A stretch of DNA of 64,000 nt from Bacillus weihaiensis. Lineage in GTDB: Bacteria > Bacillota > Bacilli > Bacillales > Bacillaceae. Position 1 is the stretch's first letter. Every line of letters begins with the position of its first letter. The translations under genes were made by a program, and so were the position numbers. Of the stretch, positions 61,944 through 64,000 are shown piece after piece. Below the pieces are notes generated by a model. The model made no database searches and was not told the DNA's origin. It saw only the letters and a list, made by a program, of their open reading frames with translations. Location: positions 1,834,501 through 1,898,500 of the forward strand of contig NZ_CP016020.1 in assembly GCF_001889165.1 (NCBI RefSeq), in the 5' to 3' direction.

Positions 61944-63203
61944 ATGGAAGAACAAAAACTCCTTTTAAGGTTACAAAAGTCAATTGACCATGCAAAATCC
62001 TCTCCATTTTATAAAAGGCACCTTATGAATACGAACATTCACTCACTTGAGGATTTTAAAAGGATTCCATTTTTAACAAAGCGACATCTGAGAGAGAACT
62101 CCCCATTTGGATTACTTGCCGTATCAAAAGATCAAACGGTTCAATACCATGAATCGTCTGGAACAACAGGTCAACCTATCTCAATTTGGTATAGTGAAAC
62201 AGATTTAAATAGCATCATAAAACGGACGAGTGAAACAGGTGTTCATTTTTCAAACCAGGATACAATGGTTGTTCGGTTTCCATATGCCATGTCAATCATT
62301 GCTCATACGATGCAAGACACAGGAAAACAACATGGAACATGCATCATTCCAACAGATAGCAGGACAACAATCACACCCATGACACGTGTGATAGAGTTGT
62401 TACGGAAATGTGAGGCTACCATATTAGCTTGTATGTCCCTTCATGCAGTGATGCTTGCGGAAGTGGCTGAGGGTGTAGGGCTTAATCCGAGAAAGGATTT
62501 CCCCCATTTAAGGGCTATCTGTACAGCAGGTGAGCCTATCACTGTATACAGAAGAAGGTTGCTTGAACGGATATGGGGTGTTCCTGTTTATGATAATTAT
62601 GGCATGACAGAAACAGGGACAATTATGGTTGATTGCAAGGATCAACATCTTCACCAGGTAAATGATGACTTCTATCTTGAAATTCTAGAAGATGATCTTC
62701 AAACGGCTACTCAACAAGGGGAGATAGGTAATCTGGTCATTACCTCATTATCACAATCAGCAACACCTATGATTCGATATATAACAGGTGATACTGTTCG
62801 AATTTCTACTGAGTTGTGTACGTGTGGAAAACCTTATTATGAAATACATGGGCGAAAAGAGGCTAAATGGAGCGTAAAGGATATAGAATTTGATCTATGG
62901 GATATAGAAGAAATCATTTCTCCATTGAACAGTAATAAATATTGGGCGGCAGCAACTCGTGATGATGCTCTCCATCTTGTGATTGAAAAAGAAGAGCAAG
63001 AAAGTGAAGCGAATAGGATGTCTAAATATGAACAAGAATTAAAAGAAAAGTTCGGAGTTAGCATTTACATTCACTTTGTTGAAAAAGGTGCGTTATATGA
63101 CCGTCGAGAACCGCTATCCTTTGGGATGAAGGGGAAGCCTATTTATGTTTTACCTGCTCATGAGTTAGATTATGTGCTTAATCGACTAGATGTGAACGAA
63201 TAG
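61944..63203 (+). CDS. Phenylacetate-CoA ligase (PaaK)-type enzyme 2
   Basis: The 419-residue paralogue has YHESSGTTGQPISIWYS, DNYGMTETGTIMVDCKD, MIRYITGDTVRIS and a zinc-type ELCTCGKPYYEIHGRKEAK, with a C-terminal FGMKGKPIYVLP. It differs clearly from its neighbour, so the two likely have different substrates or work in series. The start follows AAGGGTG. No acyl carrier or thioesterase gene is seen nearby. Confidence 0.85.
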   Translation: MEEQKLLLRLQKSIDHAKSSPFYKRHLMNTNIHSLEDFKRIPFLTKRHLRENSPFGLLAVSKDQTVQYHESSGTTGQPISIWYSETDLNSIIKRTSETGVHFSNQDTMVVRFPYAMSIIAHTMQDTGKQHGTCIIPTDSRTTITPMTRVIELLRKCEATILACMSLHAVMLAEVAEGVGLNPRKDFPHLRAICTAGEPITVYRRRLLERIWGVPVYDNYGMTETGTIMVDCKDQHLHQVNDDFYLEILEDDLQTATQQGEIGNLVITSLSQSATPMIRYITGDTVRISTELCTCGKPYYEIHGRKEAKWSVKDIEFDLWDIEEIISPLNSNKYWAAATRDDALHLVIEKEEQESEANRMSKYEQELKEKFGVSIYIHFVEKGALYDRREPLSFGMKGKPIYVLPAHELDYVLNRLDVNE

Positions 63204-63211
63204 AAGATAAA

Positions 63212-63252
63212 AAAGGATGACTTAAGTGCCAGGCACTTACGAGTCATCCTTT
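63212..63252. terminator. Terminator with nested GTGCCAGGCAC core
   Basis: AAAGGATGACT and AGTCATCCTTT form the outer stem; AAGTGCC and GGCACTT form an inner stem around one A. The inner core equals the core of repeat R1, although the arms differ. Confidence 0.85.
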
Positions 63253-63263
63253 ACTAAAAAGTG

Positions 63264-63449
63264 TTATCGATTCTTTAGCTGACTTTCACCTAACGCTACT
63301 AGACGCTTAGTCATTTCGCCACCTACAGAACCGTTAGCTCGAGCTGTCGTATCGGCACCAAGTTCAACTCCTAATTCATTCGCAATTTCCTCTTTCATGG
63401 AATGGAGAGCATTTTCTGCACCAGGCACCAACAGTTTTTGTCTTGCCAT
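63264..63449 (-). CDS. Small acid-soluble spore protein, alpha/beta type
   Basis: The 61-residue protein has the SASP signature: the germination protease site in [20 protein letters not shown] and the DNA-binding block [19 protein letters not shown]. It coats DNA in the spore core and protects it from UV and heat. Its N-terminus reads [24 protein letters not shown]-rich ribosome site AAAGGGGTG precedes the ATG. Expression in the forespore under SigG is expected from the family. Confidence 0.96.
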   Translation of the reverse strand: MARQKLLVPGAENALHSMKEEIANELGVELGADTTARANGSVGGEMTKRLVALGESQLKNR

Positions 63450-63596
63450 CGTACAACACCCCTTTGAATGGTTTTAGGAACTGTGAGCACCGATTGATGC
63501 TCATTTCTTAGGTTCTCCGATTGACCAGTTTTTATTCTTTCCCTGTATTTTCATGATATTTATCAATTGCAACTTTTTTAACATCATTTCCCTTAC

Positions 63597-64000
63597 TTAT
63601 GAGGCGGATTGGGTTAGATTTGCCCCCTTTCCTTTTTTCGGTTTTGTGAAATAGCTATGTAGAATCATCCCAAGCATAATCAGGACTAAACCTAGCATTG
63701 TTAAGCCTGTAGGAAGTGGGGCTGATAATAATACTGTTTCACCTATGATGACAAAGACAACTTGTAACGATTGTGTGGCTTCAACTGCAGCTAATTTCCC
63801 TTGGTAATTCTTCGTCCTGTCTGTCGCGAGGAAGAACAAAGTAGTGGCAATGACACCTGAGCTTACACCAACGATAAAGCATTGCAGAACTTGCTGAGAA
63901 GAAGGCAAACCAACATGAATATAAGCAAAAAGGCAGAGGAAGAGCCAAAATGGTAAACTCATAAGGGTCATACCTAGAATACGTTGGAAGGTGTCGATCT
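63597..64000 (-). CDS. Multidrug/DMT-type efflux transporter, C-terminal part (cut by window end)
   Basis: The frame is open to the window edge and lacks its start. The visible 134 or so residues have four hydrophobic helices: TLMSLPFWLFLCLFAYIHVG, VGVSSGVIATTLFFLATDRT, SLQVVFVIIGETVLLSAPLP and LTMLGLVLIMLGMILHSYF. This pattern fits the PF13536-type multidrug resistance efflux family. It ends with a basic, polar tail. The stop is at 63597. Confidence 0.75.
   Translation of the reverse strand, partial: IDTFQRILGMTLMSLPFWLFLCLFAYIHVGLPSSQQVLQCFIVGVSSGVIATTLFFLATDRTKNYQGKLAAVEATQSLQVVFVIIGETVLLSAPLPTGLTMLGLVLIMLGMILHSYFTKPKKGKGANLTQSAS

Noticed and set aside
63421-63435. CACCAGGCACCAAC inside the SASP gene as another R1 core
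   Set aside because: It is ordinary coding sequence for LLVPGA and lacks the second palindrome half.
1-64000. CRISPR array, rRNA, tRNA or prophage
   Set aside because: No regularly spaced short repeats, no rRNA or tRNA-like segments and no phage structural genes were seen.

Overview
The window looks like a chromosome segment of an endospore-forming, low-GC Firmicute of the Bacillaceae (Bacillus or a close genus). The support is consistent: AT-rich DNA, strong GGAGG-type ribosome binding sites, TTG and GTG starts, a CcpA-type catabolite control site, a leucine-degradation operon with the gene content of B. subtilis yngE-yngJ, and many sporulation genes (SpoVIF, YjcZ, YozQ, CotF-like coat proteins, an alpha/beta SASP). 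I saw no rRNA, tRNA or CRISPR array. Nearly all genes are ordinary chromosomal ones, but several intergenic gaps hold decayed insertion sequences and small repeats.

Layout. 0.2-7.1 kb: a formate/molybdenum cofactor block. fdhD, moaA and a small gene run leftward; an OFA-type (oxalate/formate) transporter, an MpsC-family gene and a large FdhF/YdeP molybdopterin oxidoreductase run rightward, with two similar hairpin RNAs between them. 7.3-11.8 kb: a 14-helix MFS exporter, a DUF4397 protein and a graveyard of transposase and repeat fragments. 12-17 kb: an operon of response regulator, histidine kinase, LolA-like lipoprotein and membrane M48 protease. 17-31 kb: housekeeping and metabolism (FabF, methylmalonyl-CoA epimerase, a double P-loop ATPase, SIMPL protein, MBL hydrolase, DMT transporter, cysteine dioxygenase, ExoIII, methyltransferase, AEC carrier, M20 peptidase). 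31-39 kb: YitT, YueI and a six-gene branched-chain acyl-CoA (leucine) degradation operon. 39-47 kb: oligoendopeptidase F, then a gluconate operon (gnd-gntP-gntK) with a divergent RpiR-type regulator. 47-51 kb: an IS1182-like relic followed by small sporulation genes. 51-56.5 kb: GNAT, YunG, then a five-gene metal-transport cluster built on one repeated domain. 56.6-64 kb: a KinB-like kinase, glutaminase, two CotF-like coat genes, a chorismate-lyase-like gene with two phenylacetate-CoA-ligase-type enzymes, an SASP gene and the end of a drug/metabolite transporter.

Most interesting parts. (1) The 52.3-56.4 kb cluster has four proteins sharing a PGR[I/V/T]R[L/I] domain, one of them fused to a P-type ATPase whose membrane metal motif lacks the usual proline, plus a small one-helix protein. 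It may be a metal export, metal storage or ferrosome-like system. (2) The chorismate-lyase-like gene with two adenylate-forming ligases, set between spore coat and SASP genes, suggests an uncharacterised aromatic acid pathway. (3) Two related RNA hairpins flank the formate genes. (4) A family of about 123-bp inverted-repeat elements lies just after genes, always in one orientation. Starts were chosen by ribosome binding site; function calls are by protein motif recognition without database searches.
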